This document shows, one piece after another, positions 46,931-58,146 of a stretch of 64,000 bases of DNA. The stretch's first letter is position 1, and each line of letters begins with the position of its first letter. The stretch is from assembly GCA_910589415.1 (NCBI GenBank), contig OU342639.1, positions 28,776,268 to 28,840,267 of the forward strand, written 5' to 3'. Source of the DNA: Malachius bipustulatus. Lineage: Eukaryota; Arthropoda; Insecta; Coleoptera; Melyridae. Under the pieces are notes generated by a model. The model had not been told where the DNA came from. It searched no databases and worked only from the letters and a program-made list of their open reading frames with translations. The position numbers were made by a program, and so were the translations under genes.

Positions 46931-48745
46931 TTCCTCGGTAAATGTTTTTTTTGGGTGAGTATTAGAAAATTGTTTTGTTGTGAATCTAAACCAGTACCTA
47001 CCTACTGGTGTAAGTCAGCGATCGGCGAGATCCGGTGCATGACTTTAGCCTTCGTACCTATACTGCTTTCCTTATTGGAAGTAAGCACATGCCACATATA
47101 TGTATATTTGTCACCGATGATGATGATGATGAACAATAATTTTTTCCGCACAAGTAAATTGTCAAATTTTTATCATAATAAAACTTTTTGCTTTTTCACT
47201 TTTAGTTTTTTAGACCAGTGCAAAGGTTAAAATTTTATCTCTGACAGATGAATGCAAATTTAAACCGTTCTGGGGCCTTATGGAAACGGATTGAAATATT
47301 TGACATAACAGCCTTCAACACACAAAGGGCTCTCGTCAAATTTGTGTCCTCTTTGTGTGCTGGTGGGTAATAGGCATGCATAACCCACCGATACATTTAA
47401 ATGCAAAAACAAGAAATTGCTGTACTTTCCATCAGTAGTACCTATTATCGCTTGATAAAAAAAAATTGTTAAATAATCGACACTGAGTGATATTGACTAG
47501 CCTTAATTTGTCCACTTTGCCACTCCCTAATCAAGCCAAACAATTTGCGGTGGATGAATTTTCACATTTCACGATGCATAAATCAAAACTAAAAAGGTTC
47601 GCGTCTTCCCTCGGTGCACTCGTTACGGCTCCGGAGCCAATAAGCAGGTTAGCAAAAGCGACTGTATAAAAAAGGGTCTATTTAGACATAACTGCAAGGG
47701 GACGGCACGATGACTGAGGACCATGCAGGCGCGTGCAGACTGATTAGCATTTTAGCATGTGAGGATTTATATCTGCGGGGACTTGCTCATCTTGACGGGT
47801 AACTGCACTGCAATGCAATGATTCGGAATAATTTATACTCAAACTAATGAAAAACTGAAACACTTTTAGAACCTTGGTTCACTTCCTAGCTGAAATCTTG
47901 CCATTCAAATCTAGCCTTATTATACTGAGAAGCGAATCACCTCTGATTTTAAAACCCGTCGTCATCAAGTATCTACCTATTATTAATTATATTACTATAG
48001 CAATAACTGCAGTCATTTAAAATTCGATGGTATCAAAATAAAGTTCCACATCCAGTTTGATTACTTACACAGTCGGTACCCTCTTCCGTAGTCTGTAAGT
48101 CTAAATAGACCTTTAAATCCAACTCAAGATACGGGCCGAATGCTATTTGATTAACAGTCATGCTCTGTTGAGCGTACAACATTTGACGGTCCATCCGAAA
48201 ATAATTCCAGATCCCAATTCCAAGGCGGGAGTTCGAAACTCCAGCCCTGGAATGGTTAGTTATAGTAAGGGACTAACTGCGTCCCAGGAGGCCGTGTGTG
48301 GCTATTATAAGGGAAGACACATGCATTATTCATCCAACATTCAATTATGGCTTGGTTTACAAGCTGCCGTGCAATTTATACAAATAACGCCTTCATTGTT
48401 CACACTAGATAGTAGACATAGTTGCCAGATATCTTTCATAAAATTGACATTAGAAATTATTTCTGTGCAGCGATTTATGCATAAATCAACTTACAATAAG
48501 TTCCAAGGCAATTTCTTTTGTATAAGGGTGTCGACGTAATAAAGCTTCACTTATAAATTATAACTATAGGTACCTTATAATATACAGGCTATCCCAGTTC
48601 ATTCAAAGTGGTCTCTGTAGGCCAAACGATGGACTTTTTCAAAAAATTTTTGAAAATTCAAGCACAGAATCACAATAGCCATAATTTAAAATTATTTTGG
48701 ACTATACAGAGTGTCCCATATGACAGTGGCATACCAAAGTTATGT
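46931..48745. other. Intergenic DNA; one weak SINE-like signal
   Basis: No gene was recognised. Around 48228-48295, GGGAGTTCGAAACTCCAGCC resembles a polymerase III B box and is followed by GTGTGTGGCTATTATAAG, reminiscent of the SINE body at 11143. No A box or ends could be identified. A GAT microsatellite is present near 47114. Solitary element-end-like motifs lie at 48584 and 48713. Confidence 0.4.
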
Positions 48746-49285
48746 TTTTTTATGGAATGCTCCTATATATATAGTTAATACATTTTTTTAGATCGACTGA
48801 GAAGGAAAAAAAGATTACTTTTACAGTTGGTGTGTAAAATGAGAAGTTTGTGAGTTATAGACAAGTGAAAATTGCAATTTTAGAAGTTCAAACGGCGAAA
48901 ACGGCTCAAGATAGAGAAAAACGGTTTACATGTCCTTACAATAAGTGTTTATACAGGGTGATAAAAAAATTGAAAAATCTGAGATTTCTTCACGCGTCGC
49001 CAAAAAAAAAAAAAAAAAAAGAAAATACTAATGTTTCTATACCATAGGATACCTCATAAAAAGTTGAGATAGCAGGGACATATGAAGCCGCCGTTTTCCT
49101 CTATCTTAAGCCGGTTTCAATTTACAGGGCCTTCAACTTAAAAAATTGCTATTTTCACTTGTTTATAACTTACAAACCTCTCAAGTTAAACACCAACTGT
49201 GGACAACATCCTTACTTTTTCTTCTGAGACAATCAAAAAATGCAATAACATAAGAGCATTCCATTAAAAAAACACCTTCTTGCGA
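48746..49285. mobile_element. Diverged foldback element
   Basis: The arms are imperfect inverted copies: TGGAATGCTC at 48755, AGTTGGTGTGTAAAATGAGA, GACAAGTGAAAATTGCAATT, then CGAAAACGGCTCAAGATAGA on the left. On the right their inverses run from about 49090 to 49270 (CCTCTATCTTAAGCCGGTTT, AATTGCTATTTTCACTTG, GAGCATTCCAT). A poly(A) run occupies the centre (about 49003-49021). The arms carry many indels, so this is an old copy. Confidence 0.6.
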
Positions 49286-49289
49286 TTTT

Positions 49290-50400
49290 TATGCGATTCA
49301 AATTTTGAATATTTTCACCGCTTTTTAATTATTAGCTTTTTGTAATTTTCCATAGTCGGTCATATTAGCGTAGGTAGTGGTTTACTGTGAGAATTTCATT
49401 TCATTTCGTTTGAAAACGTGCCTTAAAATGGATTTTTGAGTTTAACAAAATTTAAAAAAAATTGTCCAACTTTAACAATTTTGTCCGTTTTCCTATACCC
49501 GCCACTAGGCTAACTTTACTTTAAAAATGCTATTTTACACTGGTACCTTCAATAAATTTTAAAAAAGTTACAGGGGATTTTGAAAATCGAAAATGTGTAG
49601 AAAAATAAACATAAAACAAATAAACAAATAAGCATCATGTAAAATAAATTCGAATATCTCCGCCATTTTTCTTATTTGCTTCTTGAAACTTTTGAAGGCT
49701 AAAGTCTATTTCTATAGTTATCTACTGTGAAAATTTCAGTCCAATTCCTTCAAAAGTATGCTCATAAGCGGTTATTGAAATTTAGTAATTTTTACAATTT
49801 TGTTGCAATAACTCAAATTTCAAATAATTTTCTTCCAATCTTGTTAATTTTGGTAAAATGCTTTTTTCTATCTTGCTTATACAGAGGTTCAAAAAATAGC
49901 CCTTTTCTCTAAAATTGAAAAGACCGCCATTTCGGAACGGCTCAACCGATTTTACTCAAATATAGTACCAGACCACTCCTTGTGGATATCTTACTAAATT
50001 TTTTAATTTCAGCTCCCTAGATTGGAAACTGCGATCAGAAACCGTGCCTTATGGACGGTTTATTATTGGAAATTTGAAGGGACACCTGTAGAAGTAACGC
50101 AAATTTAGGAAATTTTTTTAACGAAAATCAAACCTCATTCTAAAGTTTCACAAGAGTAAAAAAAGTTCGTTCACTAATCTTGAAAGATGAAGCTACAGGA
50201 GCATTTTTAAAATTTTAGAGACATATAAACATCATGTAAAAGAAATTCGAATATCTCCGCCATTTTTCTTATTTGCTTCTTGAAATTTTTTAGAGTTGAA
50301 GACTATCAGTATGGTTGTCTACTGTAAAAATTTCAGTTTGATACCTCCAAAAATATGCTCATAAATGATTATAGAAATTTAGCCATTTTACCCTTTTCCT
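49290..50400. repeat. Direct repeat with about 595-bp spacing
   Basis: The block ATTCGAATATCTCCGCCATT and TTTCTTATTTGCTTCTTGAA, followed by about 120 bp of similar sequence (AATTTCAGT, ATGCTCATAA, TTGAAATTTAG), occurs at about 49640-49795 and again at about 50240-50395. Between them the sequence is AT-rich and includes a diverged related phrase (GCTCAACCGATTTTACTCAA). This is either two units of a long tandem repeat or two copies of one dispersed element. No coding potential. Confidence 0.55.
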
Positions 50401-50994
50401 ACCCACGCCACTGGCTTATTAATAAAAACTAATGAAAATTTTATTACTGTATAGCTGATTGCGAGGTTGATTGTTAGGAATAACTTGAATGTTTTAAGAA
50501 AATAACTTGCTTTTGGCGCTATTATTGTATTTTTAGAGAAAAAATTATACACTGCTGAGGACACCTCGGCTGTCAGAAGAAAGCGCGGTAGTCCCACCAC
50601 GGACCAGATTATTACATTACATTAACGTCGCGACGCTGTAAGGCGAGTATAATATGAAGAAAATATAATTTTCACCAAAGTCAGGAAGAAATCATTTAGG
50701 AATTGACACATATGTTTATATGAAGTTTTCTTCTTAAAATTGGTCCAGGAATACGCCCTTATATTTATTTAGTAGGTTTTTTTACCGCTGTATACAGGGT
50801 TCCTTAACTATACCGACGTAACATAATATAGGGACTTGCGTGTACATTTTTTATGCTAAAATAATGGCTTCCCATATTATTTTTACAGCAAATATTAGAG
50901 TATTTTATTTGAAACTGGATCATTAGAATTAAATGACGATGTTATTTTTTTGCTTTTGACGTCATAATAAAAAAGAACAAAATATACAGGGTGA

Positions 50995-51413
50995 CTTCAA
51001 TGGCGTATTTCCCCAAAGGCATATCAAGGGGGCAATTCGTGAATAGTCAAGAAAAAAAAGAAAAAAAAGTATATCTTGTAAATTGACCGCAATATGAAGG
51101 GGTAAAGGTAAAGTTGAGAACTCAACTTCTTTAATATTCATAGTTTTAAAGAATTTGTTTGCTTAAAATAGACTAATATTATAATGGTGGAATACCAGAA
51201 AACTATTTTTCTAAAATGGTATTCTACCATTATAATTAGTCTATTTTAAGCAAACAAATTCTTTAAAACTATGAATATTAAAGAAGTTGAGTTCTCAACT
51301 TTACCTCTTCATATTGCGGTCAATTTACAAGAAATACTTTTTTTAACAATTTTTTCTGTGCTGCACGAAGAGTCCCCTTTGAGAAAATGCGCCATTCAAA
51401 AACTCACCTTGCA
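50995..51413. mobile_element. Near-perfect 419-bp hairpin MITE
   Basis: The left end TACAGGGTGACTTCAATGGC and the diverged right end (inverse TGCAAGGTGAGTTTTTGAA) are each flanked by TA. The inner arms (51080-51190 and 51216-51330) are almost perfectly complementary, including AAATTGACCGCAATATGAAG, GTTGAGAACTCAACTTCTTT and TTTGTTTGCTTAAAATAGAC, with a loop of about 20 bases. The outer arms are more diverged. There is no coding capacity. Confidence 0.8.
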
Positions 51414-52138
51414 TATGTATACAGGAGTGATTCACGATGAGATTTCAGTAGAAGTATCTGTGGATGTATTCGTAATTCAATTTTTTTTTTAACTCAAATT
51501 TGAAAATTTACAAATGGTCACTTTTAATAATAATAATCTACAAGCCTAAAATATTTTTTGTCATCTAACGCTTACCGTTATCCTGGAAGCCGCTATTGTT
51601 ATTTTCGATAGATTGCTATAAACATTTTTGCATTTTGGATTCTGCGTCAAATTATTGACTAAATTTATTTGAAATACCACATGTACCTAAAATTTCAATA
51701 CTTTTTGTGTTATTCAAATTTTTTTGTCAGCAGGTGAGTTTGATAAAAAAATATTAATATCTCGGTTATATTTATATAAACCCAAAAATATGAAAAAAAA
51801 AGGATTCTTTGTACAAGAGCTACAGGAGTTTGACAACAATGAGGAAAAAAATGCAAAATTAGATTAGTAATAAGGTTTAAATACAAGACCCCTGTATATT
51901 ACTGCATTTACAAATTCTCCGTAAAATGCTACCTCAAAAAAGTGTAAGATCGTTTGTATCAAAAGCAGTCAAAATGTTCTTTCATTTTATGAAACGTCGT
52001 CAATCCTTGTTATTTACAAGTACCAATTCGTAGGTTTTAGTGTACCTATTTTTTTATGTTTCGAGATTTTATATTTTTATATTTAACTCATGTGTCAAAA
52101 AAAATCAGGTACAGGCGCGAAATTCAAAAAATGATATA
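51414..52138. other. Intergenic AT-rich DNA, nothing recognised
   Basis: No motif beyond scattered A/T runs. Confidence 0.4.
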
Positions 52139-52885
52139 TACATCAGGATGATTCAAAATTGAGTGCAAAGATTTTAAGGACGTATTTACCAGCCAAAAAT
52201 AAAAAGTTTTTCCATATAATTGTGTGTCCTAACTAGCTTCATTTTGAAAAAAAAAATCGATTTTTATCAATTTCTCAAAAACTCATAAAATTTTATAGGC
52301 TTATTTGTTGTCACAAGGGTCTTCCTTTGATGGGAATAACATGAATTTATTAATTCCAGTGGCGTCTCAGGGGGCTATCTGAATTGAATTAAATGAATCT
52401 CAATAATCGCGATGTGAATTTATTACTTATTGTTTTAATAGGGCCTGGCACAGATTTTGATTTTTTTCTTGGCAACAAAAAGCTAGATACGAGTAAAGCT
52501 CAGGAAGCAAGAAAGTTACATTATTGACCGCTTTAATCTAAAAAAAAATATAAATTGTCAAAAGAGCAGCAGTGTGGCGTACCATAATTTTACCTATAAG
52601 TTTCAAGTAGGTAGCCCCCTGAGACGCTACTGGAATTAATAAATTTATGTTATTCCCATCGAAGAAAGGTCCCTATGACGACAAATAAACCTATCAAATT
52701 TTATTTGAATCGGCTGAAAGATTTTTGAGTAATTAATAAAAAATCGATTTTTTTTTTCAAAATTTTACACCCTGTATCTAGAAAACGAAGCAAGTTAGGA
52801 CATACGAATATATGAAAAAAATTTCTTATTTTTGGCTGGTAAATACGCCCTTAAAATCTTTGCACTGAATTTGAATCACCCTGTA
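52139..52885. mobile_element. Foldback element ending TACAGGGTGATTCAAA
   Basis: The right end is the inverse of TACAGGGTGATTCAAATTCA (ending 52885). The left end is a decayed version (TACATCAGGATGATTCAAAA at 52139). The arms share GTGCAAAGATTTTAAGG, CGTATTTACCAGCCAAAAAT, AATAACATGAATTTATTAAT, CCAGTGGCGTCTCAGGGGGC and their inverses. An internal CACCCTGTATCT lies in the right arm (about 52770). The roughly 230-bp centre is non-coding. The left end of the mariner-like element at 2913 has a similar start (TACAGGGTGATTCA), hinting at a related transposase. Confidence 0.75.
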
Positions 52886-53572
52886 TATCCGACATTTCTA
52901 TCATTGCGGATATATATCCAAAATGGATATATAAGCATATGGATATAAATCCTGACCACAACACTACAATTAATAAATATGGAGTTAAATATTACGTGAA
53001 GTATATTCTGATGCATAAATCTGAATTTAATTAATCAGATGCGGAAAATAACAAATTATTTACGTGTGTACACTACTAAATACTTACAATAAAGTGATAA
53101 TTATTATTACCTGATATAGATAATATATTATTATGTCTATTATATTTGCAGTACATTATATCCGTGATTTTCTAAATTTACATCCGGTTTTGTGTAGTTT
53201 ACAGTTCACGGCAACAGACGGCGCTCATTCGCTGCACGTATTATTAAATATTGGAATCTTTTTTGAAGCACAGAATAACTATTATTCTGTGTTTGAAGTA
53301 TTGCTCAACGTGCGAGTCAGGTGTCAGTTGTCAAATATTAGTAGCCAAATAGAATTTTTTACATTTGACAATTCAATAATTCATTATCTTTTTTTTATTT
53401 TATCTTTCTTACACACACACACCTTGAGCAGGAAGTAGGGTACGAGTGTTGGAGAGGTCGTCTTAAAATAATTAAATAATTGTAAAAAGTGGATGTCTTT
53501 TGGGAAAAACTGATGTGTGTACAGTAAAGTTTAATAGTAGTATAAGTGAATATAAAAATAGTATTGAAAAAT
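52886..53572. promoter_or_regulatory. Upstream region of the succinyl-CoA ligase gene
   Basis: This interval separates the nearest mobile element from the start codon at 53573. No TATA box is convincing. The 5' UTR cannot be delimited from the sequence. A short CA run sits at about 53412. The region is comparatively free of recognisable repeats, as expected for a promoter and 5' UTR. This is an inference from position. Confidence 0.35.
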
Positions 53573-55320
53573 ATGGCTGTTTCTGCTAGAATATGCAACC
53601 GACTATTTGGTGAGTAGGTAAAAATTATATAATAATATGATTTGGTAGGTATATCCATACAGTTTGTTTTAAAATAGAATTTAGTTTTAAGAGACAATAG
53701 ACCTTGAATTATTATCTAATATAATATTATGGTACATCAAATTTAGTCATTTGTGCAAGATCCAACTTAAGTTTCAATTGCCTGGTTACCTACATGCTCT
53801 GTGGACAATCAATCAGTCCATGTACAAAGTTCATTTATTGCTTGTTTGCAGTCGATGCCCTAAAAATCAGTCCAGCTGTGAGATTTAATAGCTATGAAGC
53901 AACTAGGGGAAATTTAAAATTGAACGCCAACTCCAAAGTAATTTGCCAGGGATTTACTGGCAAGCAAGGCACTTTTCACAGTCGGCAAGCTATTGAATAT
54001 GGCTCTAAGGTTGTTGGTGGCGTTTCACCTGGTAAAGGTGGCAAAACTCACCTCGATTTGCCAGTTTTCAACACAGTTCGAGAGGTAAGTGCAAGGTAAT
54101 TCTCAATTGATAGCCTTTACTCTGGTATAGAAATATAAAAAAATTAAAACAAACTTTTATAAATGCGCGATATTCATGAAAACCTTTATTTACAGGCCAG
54201 AGAAGCAACTGGTGCAGATGCAACTGTAATTTACGTACCTCCACCTGGAGCTGCCAAGGCAATCTTGGAAGCAATTGAAGCAGAAGTTCCTTTGATAGTC
54301 TGTATTACGGAAGGTATTCCCCAGCAGGATATGGTCAAAGTGAAACATAGACTTTTGCGTCAGAGCAAATCTAGATTAGTCGGCCCGAACTGTCCGGGAA
54401 TCATCGCACCCGAACAGGTAACCTATGCTTGAAAGTTTCAATTCAAATAAGTTAATAAAATTGAATTTTCAGTGTAAGATTGGCATCATGCCCGGCCACA
54501 TTCACCAGAAGGGAGTTGTAGGTGTCGTTTCACGGTCAGGCACTTTGACTTACGAGGCCGTCCATCAAACCACTCAAGTCGGCTTAGGACAGACCTTGTG
54601 TGTCGGCATTGGTGGTGATCCGTTCAACGGTACCGACTTCATTGACTGCCTGGAAGTCTTTCTGAAAGACCCTGACACTAAGGCCATTATTCTCATAGGA
54701 GAGATTGGAGGAGTCGCTGAGGAAAATGCTGCAGAATATCTTAGAGAACATAACACCGTGAGTTGCCTTTTAATGAGTTTGACAGCAGTTTAACCCAAAT
54801 TTGTTTCTTGAAAAAAAAATTTGTAGAAATTTTTTTAGGATTTAGTTTATTTTAAAAATTCTAAAAATGATTACAAAATTTTTAGGTTTTAAATTTTATA
54901 TTAAAAAGGCGAATTCGTAGTATGATGTATAATTTAATAAGGTCAAATCATTGAATAACGTTTGGCCTGTAATAAATAGCTTATTACATGTTCTAGGATT
55001 TTACTATTCCAAGGATTCTAAATAGATACACAAAATGATTGTTTTTACAGGGCCCTAATGCAAAACCTGTAGTGTCTTTCATTGCTGGATTATCAGCTCC
55101 CCCTGGTCGTCGAATGGGACATGCCGGTGCAATTATTTCAGGTGGAAAAGGTGGAGCCCAAGGGAAAATCAATGCCCTAGAGAAAGTATGTTATTTCCCT
55201 AATATGTCAATATCTCTTCTAAATATACTTTTCTTTTAGGCTGGTGTGATCGTTACTAAATCTCCAGCTCAAATGGGACACGAATTGATGAAAGAGATGC
55301 GACGTCTGTCATTAGCTTAA
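53573..55320 (+). CDS. Scsalpha1: Succinyl-CoA ligase subunit alpha, mitochondrial (six coding exons)
   Basis: This subunit binds CoA and forms phosphohistidine in succinyl-CoA to succinate conversion (TCA cycle, mitochondrial matrix), paired with an ATP- or GDP-specific beta subunit. Coding exons are 53573-53609, 53852-54084, 54196-54417, 54473-54757, 55051-55185 and 55240-55320. All introns are GT-AG, and the joined frame is 993 nt (330 residues plus stop), close to the family's usual length of roughly 330-346. The start [12 protein letters not shown] with further arginines at 23 and 31 fits a mitochondrial presequence. The CoA-binding N-terminal domain carries [12 protein letters not shown] (44-55). 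Ligase signatures are ITEGIP (127-132), GPNCPG (153-158), SRSGTLTYE (184-192), GGDPFNG and the active-site His283 in MGHAGAI, followed by GGKGGAQGK. No stop or frameshift was seen. The symbol follows Drosophila usage (vertebrate SUCLG1). Confidence 0.95.
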
Positions 55321-56761
55321 ATGTATTATCTTCATCTGCTTTAAATTAATGATAAATGAATGTCACACATTCAGGTAATTTTAGGTTCAAAAATACATAT
55401 TCAGTTGTTTTGAAAATACATCATTGGTAATTTTGTTTAAAAAATAATTTATACCAACATTGTGAAATTTAAAGAGTAAATGAAAATTATATAAATCATT
55501 TTGGGGTATGTAAACAATCGTACTTTTAGAGAAGCCTCCAAAAAATTACAAGTTCGGTTTGCTTGAATTATTCATTTAATGACACTCCAAAAAACTGAGT
55601 ATCGTGTAGATTTTATTGTGCTATTGAAAATACATACTTTACCATGTATCACAAAAATTGAAGATTGTTAGTATCGTTAGGAAACTCTCTAATAATAATT
55701 TTGTTTTATTATGCTGTTGCTGTATTATATTCCAATTTAAATGTAATAATTAAACTTACAAGTTACCAATATTTCACTTTTAAAATTAACCTTTTCCTGA
55801 CATTTCACGATAAAATAATAATCTGCTGTGAAGATTTACCTAAGAAGTCGCAACTTTTTTCTTGAGAATCAACTCAAAATTAAAAACCATCCAGAGCGTC
55901 AAATTCTAATAGTACAAACGCAGAAAATGCAGCAAAGAATCAGTTTGGAACTAATTGAAAGCTAAAATTTTTTTTCGCATACCTTGTCTGAAAATGAATG
56001 ACTCACATAAAAAAACTTATATTCAATGTAACTTTTGAAAAAGAGAAGGCTAGCTAAATAATACAAGAAATAGATAGAAAAAGAAGGTATGTAATAATAT
56101 ACCTACCAATGAATTATAAAATTGAAAGGACCGAAGTCACTTTGCCGCCCTTTTTTGTATAGATGAGAAATGTCCTAGTTGGGCATTCAAAAACTGCAAA
56201 GCAATATTAAAAAAGGTGTGCCAAAGGTACAGGGAGTCAGGGCAGTATAAAATTTAATTTTATTCCCTTGTTACTAAAATTACACTATTAGAACTTGATG
56301 GGCAAGTTAACTGATTTGTTTTTGTGATTGTCACCAGACAACTGTCTGATTTGTATAGGAAGAGGAGAAGAAGGCTGGGCGTGAACTACGCATCTTGCGA
56401 GCTTTACTCACCGCCACTAAGAATTTATACGTACGATGAACGGCGAAGATACTCTTATCAGCCTCATCTGGTTGGTTGTTTTTGTAACGTGGACACCAAC
56501 TAACAATGTTGATTAGGATAACAAATATTTATGGAGTCGGAGACGGTGCCCACCTTTTCTGTGCAGAAAGTATTTATTCGCCTTCCTCGTAACAGGACTA
56601 TAACCAACTCTGATCGATATTGCCTTTAAAATTGGTCACAGAAATTTTGCCTGTTAACTCAAATTTTTATAATTTTCTTTGGCCTTTTTTATGTTTTTTA
56701 TAATTTTCTTTTCAGACTTGGGTGAGTCTGAAAGTACAAATGGGATATTTCCAGTAGAGGA
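55321..56761. other. 3' flank of the gene and intergenic DNA
   Basis: The 3' UTR of the succinyl-CoA ligase gene starts here. I could not find a convincing AATAAA in the first 200 bp. Further right no gene was recognised. A moderately GC-rich patch (about 56340-56460) has no coding frame. Confidence 0.4.
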
Positions 56762-57535
56762 ACACTTAATAAAGAAGTTGATTATATTTTAATTTTATTT
56801 AAAAACTGTAATAAAAATTAGAGCTGTGCTATCAGGCACATCCATCATCAAACAATTAACAAACACATTTTTTAAAGCTAATCATTAATACATAGGCTTT
56901 CGAACCGAACATCGCTTCGGTTAGCACATCCCTTATCGAACGAGTAACAAAAATAAATATTTGCAAGAGGTAGTAATCATAATACATAATGTGCTCTCAA
57001 ATTGAACACACTTAATAAAGAAGTTAATTATATTTTAATTTTATTTAAAAATTCGATAATAAAAATTAGAGGTGTGCTATCAGAGGTTCGCACATCCACC
57101 ATCGAACAAGTAACAAAAATAAACATTTTTAAGAGATAGTAATAATCTCGTAATACATAATATCCTTTCAAATTGAACAAACACTTAATAAAGAAGTTAA
57201 TTATATTTTAATTTTATTTAAAAATGCAATAATAAAAATTAGAGGTGTGCTATCAGGCACGTCCACCATCGAACAATTAACAAAAACATTTTTTAAAGCT
57301 ACTAATAATCATTAATACATAGGGATGGGGTGTGGTTTCGAACTGAACATCGCTTCCGCTAGCACATCCCTTATCGAACAACTAACAAAAATTTTTAAGA
57401 GGTAGTAATAATCGTAATGTGCTTTCAAATTAAACAAACACTTTGGTTCGCACATTCCTAATCAAAAATTTAACAAAAATAAACGTTTTTAAGAGATATG
57501 TAATAATAATAATATAATAACACAGCAAAGTAGTT
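56762..57535. repeat. Tandem array, units of about 170-255 bp
   Basis: Three units begin ACACTTAATAAAGAAGTT at 56762, 57008 and 57181, with a partial fourth from about 57435. Shared blocks are TTATATTTTAATTTTATTTA, AAAATTAGAGGTGTGCTATC, CATCGAACAA and TTAACAAAAA. The first and third units contain an additional sub-block (CGAACATCGCTTC, TAGCACATCCCTTATCGAAC) absent from the second, which explains the length difference. The array abuts the TTAA-bounded element and may have been its insertion target. Confidence 0.75.
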
Positions 57536-58146
57536 ATTTTTAATCTGGCATTGGTCACTAGGGGAATTTTACAACCAGTGGTCGCTAGCGAGCATTTCGC
57601 TCACATGTAGAATCGTCAATAAGTAAATGTGCAATAAAAAGCATTTTGAATTACAATACAGGATGTCCGATGGTGATCGGACATCTAAAATAAATTGTGG
57701 AACTCGTGCGCAAACAGGGATAAATCCACTTTTATCCGTGTTTCGGTTTTCACTGCTTTAGGGTACTTCTAGCCAAGCTCTACAAGAATAAATATAATGG
57801 TTATAGCGCAAATCCAGTCAAATCCTATTTAAAATTAGCATCGAAGTGAAGGTTTGGATCAAAACCAGATATATTCGATTTGGGACCAAAAGAAGATAAA
57901 TTCATTATTAGTGATTTGTGTTCCTATGACATCTGTGTTTGAGTAAATGGAACTAAATCATATTAGCTGCCATGAAATATGAGAAATGGCACTGCTAAAT
58001 TATAGCTAGCTGCATCATGTAATATTTTCGAGTAGAAAGAAACTAAATCATATTAACCTAACCAAAGAAAATCACAAACCATATGCCTACTGCCTACTTC
58101 ATCGTTGCATATTTTTAAAATAAATACCAAACAAATTCCGTAGAAA

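Noticed and set aside
48228..48295. Fourth SINE based on a B-box-like GAGTTCGAAACTCC
   Set aside because: No A box, tail or target duplication; the match to the shared SINE core is too short.
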